From positions 1-64,000 of the forward strand of contig NZ_JALAMS010000024.1 of the NCBI RefSeq assembly GCF_026790145.1: 64,000 nt of DNA, written 5' to 3'. Each line of letters opens with the position of its first letter. The first letter of the stretch is position 1. Position numbers and translations under genes: made by a program. Origin of the DNA: Bacillus_I endophytica_A (GTDB lineage Bacteria; Bacillota; Bacilli; Bacillales; Bacillaceae_H). Of the stretch, positions 36,334 to 45,152 are shown piece after piece. The notes below the pieces were generated by a model that was not told the DNA's origin, made no database searches, and saw only the letters and a program-made list of their open reading frames with translations.

Positions 36334-37449
36334 TCAGGATGTGGTCACTTCAGCCAAACCATTTCTTTTTGCCACCTCGATAAAGTGTTTTACAGTATCT
36401 GGTTTTAGTCTTGCTTCATTTGAAATATCAAGTAGGATTTGAAAAAATTCTTCAAATGATTTCTCAAGGCTAAGAGACAGAATTAATTTTGTAAAAGCCA
36501 GATGTCCAAGGAAGGTTAGGTAAACACCTTTTTCTAAAGCCTTGTTAATTAGGGCAGCGTGAGAAATTTCTGAACTAATTAACTTCCCGTTTGGACCCGT
36601 TATAAACATCAGCCTAGAACAATTTGAAATCGCTGCTTTATCAACGGCATGCATAACATCTTGAGTTGCATATTCTTTGTCTTTTGCTTCAATAGCATAT
36701 AAAATTTCATTATTTAAATAAACATCTATATCACTGATTTCTTGAGAAGAAGCCCCAGATTGATTAACAACATGAACTTCTACTCGGGTTTCTCCTGCTA
36801 GAGATTCTGTAAAAATGTTCATTAAAGCACCTATAGCTAAAGCTAGGGATTCTCCACCAAATGATTTAGTGAGCAATTCTTGAACAAAGTTTTCCAACTC
36901 AATAAAGGAAGGCGTATTAATTGTTAAAGCGCCAATCATTTCTTCTTTATCTTTGGCCAGTTGTAACGCATAATAAATAGCGTCAGTTAAAGCATCAAAT
37001 GCTTGCTCTTTCGTAATTATCGTTGGTAAAAAAGCGCAGAGTAATCCTAATAACTTGCTATCTTTGCCTTTTCTTACTGGGTTATCAGTACTTAATTCAG
37101 GTATTCTTGCTGGTTTATTTAAAAATGGTTCATTGGAGCTTCCCAGTGCTCCAGATAATTTTTCTTTTTCAAAACGGACTAATACTTTATGACATAAGGT
37201 TCTAGCGTCATAAGCCCCATCAAGCTTTGAACTTTTTTGTAAACAAAGCGGATTAATTTTAGGATCTGTTGCTTTTGCTAAAAATGCATTAACCATAATG
37301 TATCTATAAGTGAGGTGTGTCTCACTTAATACAGTATAAATCTCTGTTTTAAAACTCGAGACAGGAGTAAAATCTTCTTTAGTAGCAATGTCGTACGCTT
37401 TATTGATGACCTCCCAAGCATCAATAAGTATTGAACTTTTGGTTTCCAA
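36334..37449 (-). CDS. Type II restriction endonuclease, SacI family
   Basis: This 371-residue protein is adjacent to and divergent from a C5 methyltransferase. KSSKLDGAYDARTLCHKVLV with GALGSSNEPFLNKPARIPEL is the conserved N-terminal block of SacI-type endonucleases. The nuclease core is probably SQEISDIDVYLNNEILYAIEAKDK (D-x-D, then E-x-K), a PD-(D/E)XK site. TTG 37449 is preferred, since AAGGTGG lies eight bases upstream; GTG 37461 overlaps that site. SacI cuts GAGCTC; whether this homologue does is inferred. Confidence 0.8.
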   Translation of the reverse strand: METKSSILIDAWEVINKAYDIATKEDFTPVSSFKTEIYTVLSETHLTYRYIMVNAFLAKATDPKINPLCLQKSSKLDGAYDARTLCHKVLVRFEKEKLSGALGSSNEPFLNKPARIPELSTDNPVRKGKDSKLLGLLCAFLPTIITKEQAFDALTDAIYYALQLAKDKEEMIGALTINTPSFIELENFVQELLTKSFGGESLALAIGALMNIFTESLAGETRVEVHVVNQSGASSQEISDIDVYLNNEILYAIEAKDKEYATQDVMHAVDKAAISNCSRLMFITGPNGKLISSEISHAALINKALEKGVYLTFLGHLAFTKLILSLSLEKSFEEFFQILLDISNEARLKPDTVKHFIEVAKRNGLAEVTTS

Positions 37450-37542
37450 AAAATCGACCACCTTTTATAAAAATATAATACAAGAAAATTTTACCTTAAA
37501 TATTAATAAAATCAAATTAAAATAAGTGAAGGATTGAATTAA

Positions 37543-38733
37543 ATGAATAAAAAATTTAAAGGCATCTCCTTATTTTCAGGAGCTGGAGGTATGGATATTG
37601 GCTTTGAAAAAGCAGGCGTTGAGGTAATATGGGCAAATGAACTAGACAAGGATGCTAGTAAAACGTACCAATTAAATAATCCACACACACTCTTGCGTCA
37701 AGGCGATATTCGAGAACTTTATCCAGAGTTAAAGCAATTTAAAGACGTTGATATAGTATTCGGAGGACCCCCATGCCAAGGGTTCTCGGTGGCAGGAAAG
37801 ATGGATCCAAACGATGAAAGAAGCACATTAGTATGGACTTTTTTAGATGTAGTAAAACTCGTAAAGCCAAAAGCTTTTGTAATTGAAAATGTTAAAGCTT
37901 TAGGTAAGTTAGAAAAATGGCAATTAGTAAGAGAAAAGATTTATAAATTAGCTAGTGAGATGGGTTATAGTTGTAATACCTATATATTAAATTCAGCAAA
38001 TTATGGTGTACCTCAAAAAAGAGAGCGTGTATTTTTTGTTGGTTTCTTAAACAAGAATATTGAACATGAAGCCTTTGAAAGAAGATTGATCGAACAGGAA
38101 AGACATCCCAAAAATATTAGAGAAACTATCGCTCATTTAGGACCCGCTGGTACAGAGAAGAATCCTTTAACCTGTACAGCAAAAATTACTTTTGCGACAA
38201 ATCCCATTATGAGAAAATCCCCTTATGCGGGTAATGTCTTTAATGGAATGGGTAGACCATTAAATTTGGATGAAGCTTCTAATACTTTGCCAGCCTCTAT
38301 GGGGGGAAACAAAACACCTATAATTGATGAGGAATTTCTACATGGACAAGCTCGAGAAAATTGGGTTGTAAACTATCATAAAGGGTTATACGAAGGAACC
38401 ATTAAACCTCAATTTGCTAGTAGTCCTCCTACCAGACTAAGAAGGCTTACAATTAATGAAGCTGCATTGATTCAAACGTTTCCTGAAGACTATAATTTTC
38501 AAGGTAGTAAAACCTCAATATATAAACAGATTGGTAATGCAGTCCCTTGCTTGTTAGCAGAAGCTGTAGCCAAAGCAGTTTTGGAAGAACTGGATAATTC
38601 ACAAAACATAACAAGTGGAGAAAGTCAATTAACATTTGATGACCTTGTCGAACGGAATAACAATTCCATTATTGATAGTGGTGAAGGGTTTATTGACTTA
38701 AAAGAAGGGTTTATTGACTTATATAAGGAATAA
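37543..38733 (+). CDS. DNA (cytosine-5-)-methyltransferase of the SacI-like R-M system
   Basis: This 396-residue enzyme methylates cytosine at C5 to protect host DNA. Motif I is LFSGAGGMDIGFEKAG (residues 10-25), motif IV GGPPCQGFS with catalytic Cys78, motif VI ENV (115-117), motif VIII QKRERVFFVGF, and motif X YKQIGNAVPCLLA. The target-recognition region lies between VIII and IX. The C-terminus carries a duplicated seven-residue unit (EGFIDLK EGFIDLY). It is divergent from the endonuclease with only 93 bases between the starts, so the two share a control region. Confidence 0.92.
   Translation: MNKKFKGISLFSGAGGMDIGFEKAGVEVIWANELDKDASKTYQLNNPHTLLRQGDIRELYPELKQFKDVDIVFGGPPCQGFSVAGKMDPNDERSTLVWTFLDVVKLVKPKAFVIENVKALGKLEKWQLVREKIYKLASEMGYSCNTYILNSANYGVPQKRERVFFVGFLNKNIEHEAFERRLIEQERHPKNIRETIAHLGPAGTEKNPLTCTAKITFATNPIMRKSPYAGNVFNGMGRPLNLDEASNTLPASMGGNKTPIIDEEFLHGQARENWVVNYHKGLYEGTIKPQFASSPPTRLRRLTINEAALIQTFPEDYNFQGSKTSIYKQIGNAVPCLLAEAVAKAVLEELDNSQNITSGESQLTFDDLVERNNNSIIDSGEGFIDLKEGFIDLYKE
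38683..38721 (+). repeat. Tandem duplication in the methyltransferase C-terminus
   Basis: GAAGGGTTTATTGACTTA occurs at 38683-38700 and again at 38704-38721, a 21-bp period that keeps the frame. Confidence 0.85.
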
Positions 38734-38749
38734 AAAAGCAAAAGCTTTA

Positions 38750-38795
38750 TAAAGAGAAATACCTTCGTTGCTGTGCGAGGGTATTCTCTATTTAC
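38750..38795 (+). terminator. Methyltransferase terminator
   Basis: AGAGAAATACC and GGTATTCTCT pair around a short loop and are followed by ATTTACTTTTT. Confidence 0.75.
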
Positions 38796-38855
38796 TTTTT
38801 CAAGAAATAAACCCCATATTTTTCACAACATTTAACATTGAAAAGGTGATAATGA

Positions 38856-39482
38856 ATGCAAGAAAAACTAGATATTTTAAGTCAAAGTGATCCTGTGTTG
38901 GGGAGATTTATTGAAATTATAGGTCCCTTAAAATTAAAAAAACAGAATGACCTTTATTTATCACTCGTTAAATCAATTATCGGTCAACAGCTCTCTGTCA
39001 AAGCAGCAGACACGATATTTGGCCGCTTTGTTGTATTGACAAATAGCCTCGTTTCTCCCGAGATAGTATTAATGCTTTCAGACGAGGAACTTAGGGGGAT
39101 TGGCATATCCTATCAAAAAATAAGGTATATAAAAGATTTATCACAAAAAGTATTTGAAAAAGAGATTGAATTAGAAACCTTGAATGCATTAAACAACGAT
39201 GAAGTTATTAGTACTCTTACCAAAGTAAAAGGTATAGGAACATGGACAGCTGAAATGTTTTTAATCTTTTCCCTAGGAAGGGAAAATGTACTATCTCTAG
39301 CAGATGTAGGATTACAACGAGGGGTAAAATGGTTATATAACGCTGATGATGGAAAAAAAGCATTAATTGAAAAAGGTGCGTATTGGAATCCTTATCGGTC
39401 GCTTGCTTCACTATATTTATGGGAAGCAGTCAATCTTGGCTTTGTAATGAAGTATAAATCTTTTAATGAATACCTTTTATAA
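38856..39482 (+). CDS. DNA-3-methyladenine glycosylase (AlkA-like, HhH-GPD)
   Basis: This 208-residue base-excision glycosylase removes alkylated bases. LVKSIIGQQLSVKAADTIFG is the N-terminal helical block of the AlkA family. VKGIGTWTAEMFLIF is the helix-hairpin-helix and GPD segment, with the catalytic aspartate in LADVGLQRG. It lacks the extra N-terminal domain of E. coli AlkA. ATG 38856 follows AAGGTGATAA. Being inside the island right after the methyltransferase, it could repair damage connected with base modification or act in defence; this is inferred. Confidence 0.87.
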   Translation: MQEKLDILSQSDPVLGRFIEIIGPLKLKKQNDLYLSLVKSIIGQQLSVKAADTIFGRFVVLTNSLVSPEIVLMLSDEELRGIGISYQKIRYIKDLSQKVFEKEIELETLNALNNDEVISTLTKVKGIGTWTAEMFLIFSLGRENVLSLADVGLQRGVKWLYNADDGKKALIEKGAYWNPYRSLASLYLWEAVNLGFVMKYKSFNEYLL

Positions 39483-39504
39483 ACCAATGAAATTTAGAGT
39501 ATAA

Positions 39505-39538
39505 AGAAAGGACCGCTTTCTATCTCGGTCCTTTTTCT
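39505..39538. terminator. Bidirectional terminator after the glycosylase gene
   Basis: AAAGGACCG and CGGTCCTTT form a perfect stem between the converging genes. Confidence 0.8.
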
Positions 39539-40200
39539 CAAACATCTTTAAAAAATTCATCTAAGTTAACAGGAGTAGAAGTTTTGAATTTGGTGTTTTC
39601 CAGAATTGGGTTGAAATCAAGTCCTGGATCTATAATGTTATACAAATCATTATATAAGGTAATGATGTTATCTCGATATAAAATTAATTCATTATAAATA
39701 TCATCAAGACCATAAAGTGAATCTGATTTCACATAATCTTTAGCCCTAAACAATTCTCCCTGTTGGTACTCAATATCAATATATAAATCATCACTGTATT
39801 CTATGTGCATGTCCCCAAGTTCATCACTAGGATTATTAATATCAAAAAACTTGTGGTCATAAGATAAACCAATATTCCCCTGTCGAAGATTTACTTCTAC
39901 TCCATTTTTGTCTCTTACATTAAACTCATATGGTTTATATAACTCTTTCACTTTAAGGCTATTTTTGTGTTTAATGTCGTTAGCGAGACTTCTTACAGAA
40001 GTTTTGTTGCCTACAAAAACATAGTTATTAGCAAAGGTTTCAAAATTCGTTTTCAAAGATAAAATATTAATATCTGTTTGGGATTCTAAAAACTGAAGGA
40101 CTTTTCCATAGTTACAATTTTGCTCGGCATCTTCAACCCAACCGTCAACATTCCTTACTATGTCATTTTTATTCTTAAATGCATTGACTACTTAGTTCAT
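39538..40200 (-). pseudogene. Unknown protein, truncated by an early nonsense codon
   Basis: I do not recognise the family. The open part from TTG 40056 encodes 172 acidic residues, without membrane helices (for example DMHIEYSDDLYIDIEYQQGE). The frame stays coding-like for 48 codons further upstream (AFKNKNDIVRNVDGWVEDAE, CNYGKVLQFLESQTDINILS) to ATG 40200, but codon 3 is TAA (40192-40194). No good ribosome-binding site precedes the TTG or the ATG. Upstream of that the same frame is open for about 30 more codons (PWFYYRIWNEFNHGGSLYKK). This looks like a broken gene whose shortened product may or may not be made. Confidence 0.55.
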
Positions 40201-40283
40201 GCCCAAATTGAAAGTGAATTTCTTTTTATATAGGGATCCACCATGATTAAATTCATTCCAAATTCTATAATAAAACCAAGGAA

Positions 40284-40307
40284 GATGTTAACTTTAATTA
40301 ACATCTC
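40284..40307 (-). terminator. Possible terminator of the DUF4420 gene
   Basis: GATGTTAA and TTAACATC form a perfect 8-bp stem; on the minus strand it is followed by TTCCTTGGTTTTATT. The T run is poor, so confidence is limited. Confidence 0.45.
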
Positions 40308-40368
40308 CCTAAAAAAATATCTTTGGTTAAATAATATTTTTACTTACTTTTTCATGTTTTAGTTCGCC

Positions 40369-41331
40369 CTACCATTTTTTTATCCACTTATCTAACTCAT
40401 TATCAGGAATATTTCTTATTGTTGATAAGTCAACATTATACCTAGTATCTGTAACACCAGGTGGTTCAGGCAGAGGAAATTGGGGTACATTACTTACATG
40501 ATAAAACTTTAAATTTTCTTTAGCAAACCTTTCATCATATATTGGGCCTCTTTCCGTTGACGTTTCCATACCTGCGAATTTCCTAGCTTTCTCTAATTTA
40601 ATAATTAAACTTAAATCGTCGCTAATATGCTCAAACACAGTAGTTATTAAATCTCTTAATGAAAGACCCTCATCTTCTTTTCTCAACATTAGAGAGGCAA
40701 TAATAGTTTCATTCGGCTTGCTATTGCATAATTGTTGATGACTAAAGGCATGAATTCTTTCTTGTAGGGATGTAGATTTCACTTCTAACCGTAAGCAATC
40801 TTTAACAAAGTCAAATTTTCTGTTTGGTTCTTTATGCCAATACTTCATGAAACTTTTTATATTACCCGTTTGAGTAATAAAAAATAGTTCTCCCCAAAGT
40901 CCTTGCCTCTCTCTTTCTAAGCTTTTTGATGGAGATGATGTGAACAATTGTACTAAAGAATTAAAGAACGAAAAAAGTTCCTCGCCAATTTTTTTGTAAT
41001 CTTCTCTCCGAACGAAGGCTAAACATAAAGTTAAAAAATCCTTTTTCATCTGAACATTATTAGTATGACAAACAAGCACATGATATTTTTCTTTTTTAAA
41101 AGTTTGCTTATCAACCCTCAATTTACACAATACACCTAATTTTAATGAAACTAAATCCGTACAATAATGTTGCTCAACAAATCCATCTTCAGATAAAACA
41201 ATTAAAGCAAGATGTTTATTTTGGTCTAAGGCAATATAAGCTGGGAATTTATCATTTAGTAAAACACCAGAATAGTCACACTCATCGCTGCTAATACCTA
41301 ATTTCCCCAAAAGATATTCATAACTATACAC
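40369..41331 (-). CDS. PD-(D/E)XK motif protein, DUF4420 family
   Basis: This 320-residue protein is probably a nuclease. The restriction-endonuclease-like site is visible as Glu148 in ERQGLWGELFFI, Asp174 in RKFDFVKD and Glu183-x-Lys185 in LRLEVKSTS. DUF4420 proteins are nearly always encoded beside Z1 ATPases in restriction or defence loci (mzaC in the Mza system). The start is GTG 41331, which overlaps the Z1 stop by eight bases, so the two are translationally coupled and likely form one complex. Confidence 0.85.
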   Translation of the reverse strand: MYSYEYLLGKLGISSDECDYSGVLLNDKFPAYIALDQNKHLALIVLSEDGFVEQHYCTDLVSLKLGVLCKLRVDKQTFKKEKYHVLVCHTNNVQMKKDFLTLCLAFVRREDYKKIGEELFSFFNSLVQLFTSSPSKSLERERQGLWGELFFITQTGNIKSFMKYWHKEPNRKFDFVKDCLRLEVKSTSLQERIHAFSHQQLCNSKPNETIIASLMLRKEDEGLSLRDLITTVFEHISDDLSLIIKLEKARKFAGMETSTERGPIYDERFAKENLKFYHVSNVPQFPLPEPPGVTDTRYNVDLSTIRNIPDNELDKWIKKW

Positions 41332-43468
41332 TTGCTTTTAACATTCTCCCTGTATGTTCTTTTGTATTTTCCGGAACAAACAATCCAAGTACAACCGTTT
41401 CAGGGATATCCTCCTTTTTGGGTTTTACAATATGAAACTGAAGCTGGTATTTTCCCTTGAGTATGTTTGCATCACCACAATAATATTTGGGGTCTGCTTC
41501 AACTCTTCTTGGGCTATGTCCCTGAGGTAGCTTAATAAACCTTCCTTTTGATGAAATGCTTCTCTCTCTAGGTTTAGTTGGATCTATTAGCACGGAATCA
41601 ATATAGGATAAACTATCATAATTTGATAGTCTTTTTATTATGTTTTCAATCAAATGTTTCGTTTTTATATTTTCCTCGTTCAGATAAAGTAAATCTCCCA
41701 AGAGACCAATAATTGTATCAATGTTACAGTTGGAACATAACACATGGGACAAATCTCCATATTTTTTAACAACACCATTTTCTTTAAAAAACTTATTTAC
41801 CAAATGTACATTCTTTCGTGCAAGTGATTTTTTTTCTTCAGCAAAATCAAGATATATCCATCCATACTTGAGTTCCTCTGCCGATCCAACAGATTTACGA
41901 GTGGGGATAAACGGGCTAGATAAACGAAATATTCTTGATTTCCAACTCTCAATTTTTTCTCCATTTTCCTCGAGTTGTTCTAAGATTGACCAAAGATCAT
42001 CTTCGTGACCTAGAAGATCAGAAAATCCTTTTTGTAGCGATTCCGTTAAATAGATACGACACAAATCTAAATACTTACCCTTATACCCAAACCACCTTGC
42101 ACGCTGTTCCATAGTATCTGCATTAGGTTTTTTAGCCCACCGAGTTATATATGTCACCGCTAAACCCTCAACCGTAACTCCCCGTTCAAGCATATTACCA
42201 CCTATAAGAATGTTATTCTTAAAATGCATGTTATCTTTAGTAGGTACTTGCCCCTCTTTTGAGCTATTAACTAACCAAATTTTCAAATCTAAAAACTCAT
42301 CATGTACTTGTTTTAATATACGTTCAAAAGAATCAATTTTTTTAAAAGTGTGTGTTTTAAAATCCTGATAACTTTCTTTAAATATAGAAGTTAACTCTTT
42401 CTTATTTATATTGTTTACTGAATTAGATGAAAGAATTGCAGCCCAACTTCCAACTAACTGCTCAACAATTTTAAAACCAAACAAATGTTCATTTTTATTC
42501 CCACTAATATGAACGAGCATTGAATGTTTATCATTATCTTTGCGTAGGGACCTAATAGCTGCACCAATAAAAAAATCAGCCATAGCTTTTTTCAGCTGAA
42601 TAGTTGCATCTCCCAGGGAAATAATGTCTCCCTCTTCCTCAGAAAATGTCCTTATATATTTATGCTGCTCTTTACCATGGAATGTGGATCCTCCTGTATA
42701 AGTTTTACCTGCAGGTATTAGTACACAAGCTTCTGGGGACAAAATATCAAAGGATTTTATTAAATTTGCTTGCGGAGTTGCGGTGTAAGCAATATACGAG
42801 TGTAAGTTAAAGGTTTCTCTTAGTTGTTTAATGTTCTCAAAAGTCGTCGACCCTTTGGGCTTCTTTGGTTTATTATTTAATGATGCTTGATCCCCCTCAT
42901 CATCTATAATTATTGTTGGAAGAGACGTGGTATCTATTAATGAAAAGATTTTTGTTAAATGACTTATATGAGTTCTTTCCTTTAATACGGTGATTAGAAT
43001 CTTCTTTTTTCCACCTTTAATTAAGCGAATAATGTCTTGTTCAGGTAAATCACTTTTTGCTGAAAAGGTAGAGAAGAAAGCAATGTCATTACCCCATTTT
43101 TCAATTCCTAAATCTTCTTTAACACGATCCATACTTTGTTTGAATAAATTCTTTTTTGTTCCTGTAAGTAAAATTACTAAAGGAAAAGTATTATCTAGAG
43201 CAAGAGCTGTTACGGTATTAATACAAGAGGTTTTCCCACTTTGAACCTTTCCTAACCCTAATAAAGTGGAAATGCCATTATCACCAGAAGGATTTACGCA
43301 GTAGCTTAAAATTTTTGCAGATGCGTGTTTAAGTTTTTCACGTTCTTCATCATCCATCTTACTAAAATACTTCTCCATAACATGGTTTGTGAAAGTACCA
43401 TCCAATTTTACATTCCAACAAGCGCTTATCTTATTATTTATAACTTTGAACTTTGCTATTTCAGACAT
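41324..43468 (-). CDS. Z1-domain helicase-like ATPase
   Basis: This 714-residue superfamily 2-like ATPase has Walker A in GLGKVQSGKTSC (residues 71-82), the DEAD-like box IIIDDEGDQA (186-195), motif III in AYTATPQANLI (227-237), motif V in LIGGNMLERGVTVEGL (421-436) and the arginine finger in EQRARWFGYKGKY (454-466). The Z1 domain spans the middle and the later half. Z1 proteins are linked to C5 methyltransferases, DUF4420 nucleases, MutL-like ATPases and AIPR proteins in defence loci. It is probably the motor of a DNA-processing complex with the DUF4420 product. Confidence 0.9.
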   Translation of the reverse strand: MSEIAKFKVINNKISACWNVKLDGTFTNHVMEKYFSKMDDEEREKLKHASAKILSYCVNPSGDNGISTLLGLGKVQSGKTSCINTVTALALDNTFPLVILLTGTKKNLFKQSMDRVKEDLGIEKWGNDIAFFSTFSAKSDLPEQDIIRLIKGGKKKILITVLKERTHISHLTKIFSLIDTTSLPTIIIDDEGDQASLNNKPKKPKGSTTFENIKQLRETFNLHSYIAYTATPQANLIKSFDILSPEACVLIPAGKTYTGGSTFHGKEQHKYIRTFSEEEGDIISLGDATIQLKKAMADFFIGAAIRSLRKDNDKHSMLVHISGNKNEHLFGFKIVEQLVGSWAAILSSNSVNNINKKELTSIFKESYQDFKTHTFKKIDSFERILKQVHDEFLDLKIWLVNSSKEGQVPTKDNMHFKNNILIGGNMLERGVTVEGLAVTYITRWAKKPNADTMEQRARWFGYKGKYLDLCRIYLTESLQKGFSDLLGHEDDLWSILEQLEENGEKIESWKSRIFRLSSPFIPTRKSVGSAEELKYGWIYLDFAEEKKSLARKNVHLVNKFFKENGVVKKYGDLSHVLCSNCNIDTIIGLLGDLLYLNEENIKTKHLIENIIKRLSNYDSLSYIDSVLIDPTKPRERSISSKGRFIKLPQGHSPRRVEADPKYYCGDANILKGKYQLQFHIVKPKKEDIPETVVLGLFVPENTKEHTGRMLKASV

Positions 43469-43581
43469 AAGGAGTGACCCCCAATTTAATATTTAATCCG
43501 AGTAGATGTTATGGTATCATCCTTTCCGCTTTTCAATTTTTTATTCAATAATAACTTATTAATAAACACTTCTTTATAAAT

Positions 43582-44208
43582 CTAATAAGCTTTTTTACTT
43601 TTACTACAAATCGGGCATCCGCTACCTCTCTTTCTATTATTTATTGAAGACCTCCAAGAATGCTTATTTTCACAAATCCACCAAACCTTTTTATTTGAAT
43701 AACATGTTACTTCTAACGGTGTTAACTTACCATTCAAGTGAGGATGCCAATAAGAAGACAGCTGGGAATCTTTAAGGGCAAGACTGTTATCAGGAGTTAC
43801 CTTCTTTCCAATACAGTAAGGACACTTAGAACCTAAACTTCGATGGTATATTGAAGTTCGCCATTCATGATTATTTTTGCAAATCCACCAAACCTTATGA
43901 TTACTCATTGGTAAATAGTCAAAGGGTGTTTTGGTACCATTTTTTGTTGGATGCCACTCTTTTGTGATTTTTTTATTTTTAATTGCCAAACTATCTTTCT
44001 TGTCTACATACCTTCCTGAACAATATGGACATCCCCTTCCCTGGCTTCGGCTACTGATTATTGCTTTCCATTCGTGTCCTTTTTCGCAAATCCACCAAGC
44101 ATATTTATTTGAAAAAGGGGCTACATTTTCCGGGTCTAACCCATTATTCAATGTTGGGTGCCATTCTTCAAATAGTAATTTAGTTAATTTCCCTTTATTC
44201 TTTTTTAT
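43582..44208 (-). CDS. Zinc-finger protein with three DUF4379 repeats
   Basis: This protein of about 209 residues is built of three treble-clef repeats. Each starts with a W-H-P-x-x-N-G segment, followed by S/N-K-x-x-WWIC-x-x-x-H-x-W and G-x-x-CPYC/CPIC. The first legal start, TTG 44151, would cut the first repeat in half; its missing part (LLFEEWHPTLNNGLDPENV) is encoded in frame upstream. GAGAGGGG (44215-44222) is placed for a start at an unusual ATA (44208) or ATT (44211). Most DUF4379 proteins carry a Vsr-like nuclease; here there is none. It lies 113 bases before the Z1 gene, probably in one operon. Confidence 0.8.
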   Translation of the reverse strand: MKKNKGKLTKLLFEEWHPTLNNGLDPENVAPFSNKYAWWICEKGHEWKAIISSRSQGRGCPYCSGRYVDKKDSLAIKNKKITKEWHPTKNGTKTPFDYLPMSNHKVWWICKNNHEWRTSIYHRSLGSKCPYCIGKKVTPDNSLALKDSQLSSYWHPHLNGKLTPLEVTCYSNKKVWWICENKHSWRSSINNRKRGSGCPICSKSKKAY

Positions 44209-44214
44209 AATAAT

Positions 44215-44582
44215 CCCCTCTCTTACTATTTTTAAAATTTAACGAGAATTTTCTCTGTTATATTTACAAGAAATTCATTGAGAAAAGCGATTAAAACTGG
44301 TGCCATCAACCATTGTTTATTTTTGCTGTCAAACCGATGAATGGATGAGCTAAACATCCCATCCATTCATTAACCTATTTTTATTTAAATGCAGACTACG
44401 CATTTCTCTATTAATCATAGGTTTCTCTTAAATTCTATTCCTTTAACTGATTCTCGTAGAAGAGACAGTTTTTCTCCTTATGTTAAGTGAATCTCAATAT
44501 AGTAAAAGGAAAGAGTTATTGTGTGAAAGTTATGACCGTGAGAAGTCCGTACAGAAACCATTATCGGCATCATTCACAAAAC
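44215..44582. other. Gene-free stretch in the island
   Basis: It holds the ribosome-binding site and promoter region of the zinc-finger gene and a 10-bp perfect hairpin, TGAATGGATG / CATCCATTCA (44337-44369), followed on the plus strand by a weak T run. I see no gene. Confidence 0.5.
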
Positions 44583-45140
44583 TTAATCCCCGTCCGCATG
44601 TAGGACATCATTGTAAAAATACTCGTCGATATCATTGACTTCATCTTCATCCGAATAGTCTTCGTCATTCCCAAAAGTATAATTTACTTTGTCAGTAATA
44701 AGGCGTGTTAACTTAGCTACACTAAACGAATACTCTGTAAAAGCACTTATAAAAAGCAAGATCATTATCATCTATTTTTCTTCTAATTTCTGTACGTAAT
44801 TTTATTTCCTCTTGTATAATTCCATAAGAAGATATATTAGAACCACCTTTATAAAATTAGGTAATTTAATTCTACAATTGTGGTTATATATTAGCAGTAC
44901 GTAGTAAACTCGTTTAATATAAGACTTTAGTTCTTCGTTGTTTAAGTCAGTTCCTTTAATTGGAGGATTATTTCGTCCTTTATATTTTTCAGGGTTGATC
45001 TTGATTTTTGTTTTGCTTAAGTCAAAGTCTCCATTTACTTCACCAGCATAAATCACAATCAATTTCCTCTTCGATAACTCCAACATAGTTTAAATCAGCA
45101 TCTGGAATTGCATGGATACATTCTATTCCCAACCAAAGGT
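44583..45140 (-). pseudogene. Decayed gene, several frameshifts
   Basis: Coding-like sequence runs through this stretch but changes frame at least three times. From the right it reads WLGIECIHAIPDADLNYVGV with a following acidic run, then VIYAGEVNGDFDLSKTKIKI to ELKSYIKRVYYVLL, then FYKGGSNISSYGIIQEEIKL, and finally SFSVAKLTRLITDKVNYTFG with a very acidic tail (DEDYSDEDEVNDIDEYFYND). The separate open frames of 62 and 94 codons are fragments. I do not recognise the protein. Confidence 0.6.
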
Positions 45141-45152
45141 TACAGGAGATAG

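Noticed and set aside
44400..44560. 28-codon minus-strand frame (MVSVRTSHGHNFHTITLSFY)
   Set aside because: No ribosome-binding site and no recognisable product; left as part of the gene-free stretch.
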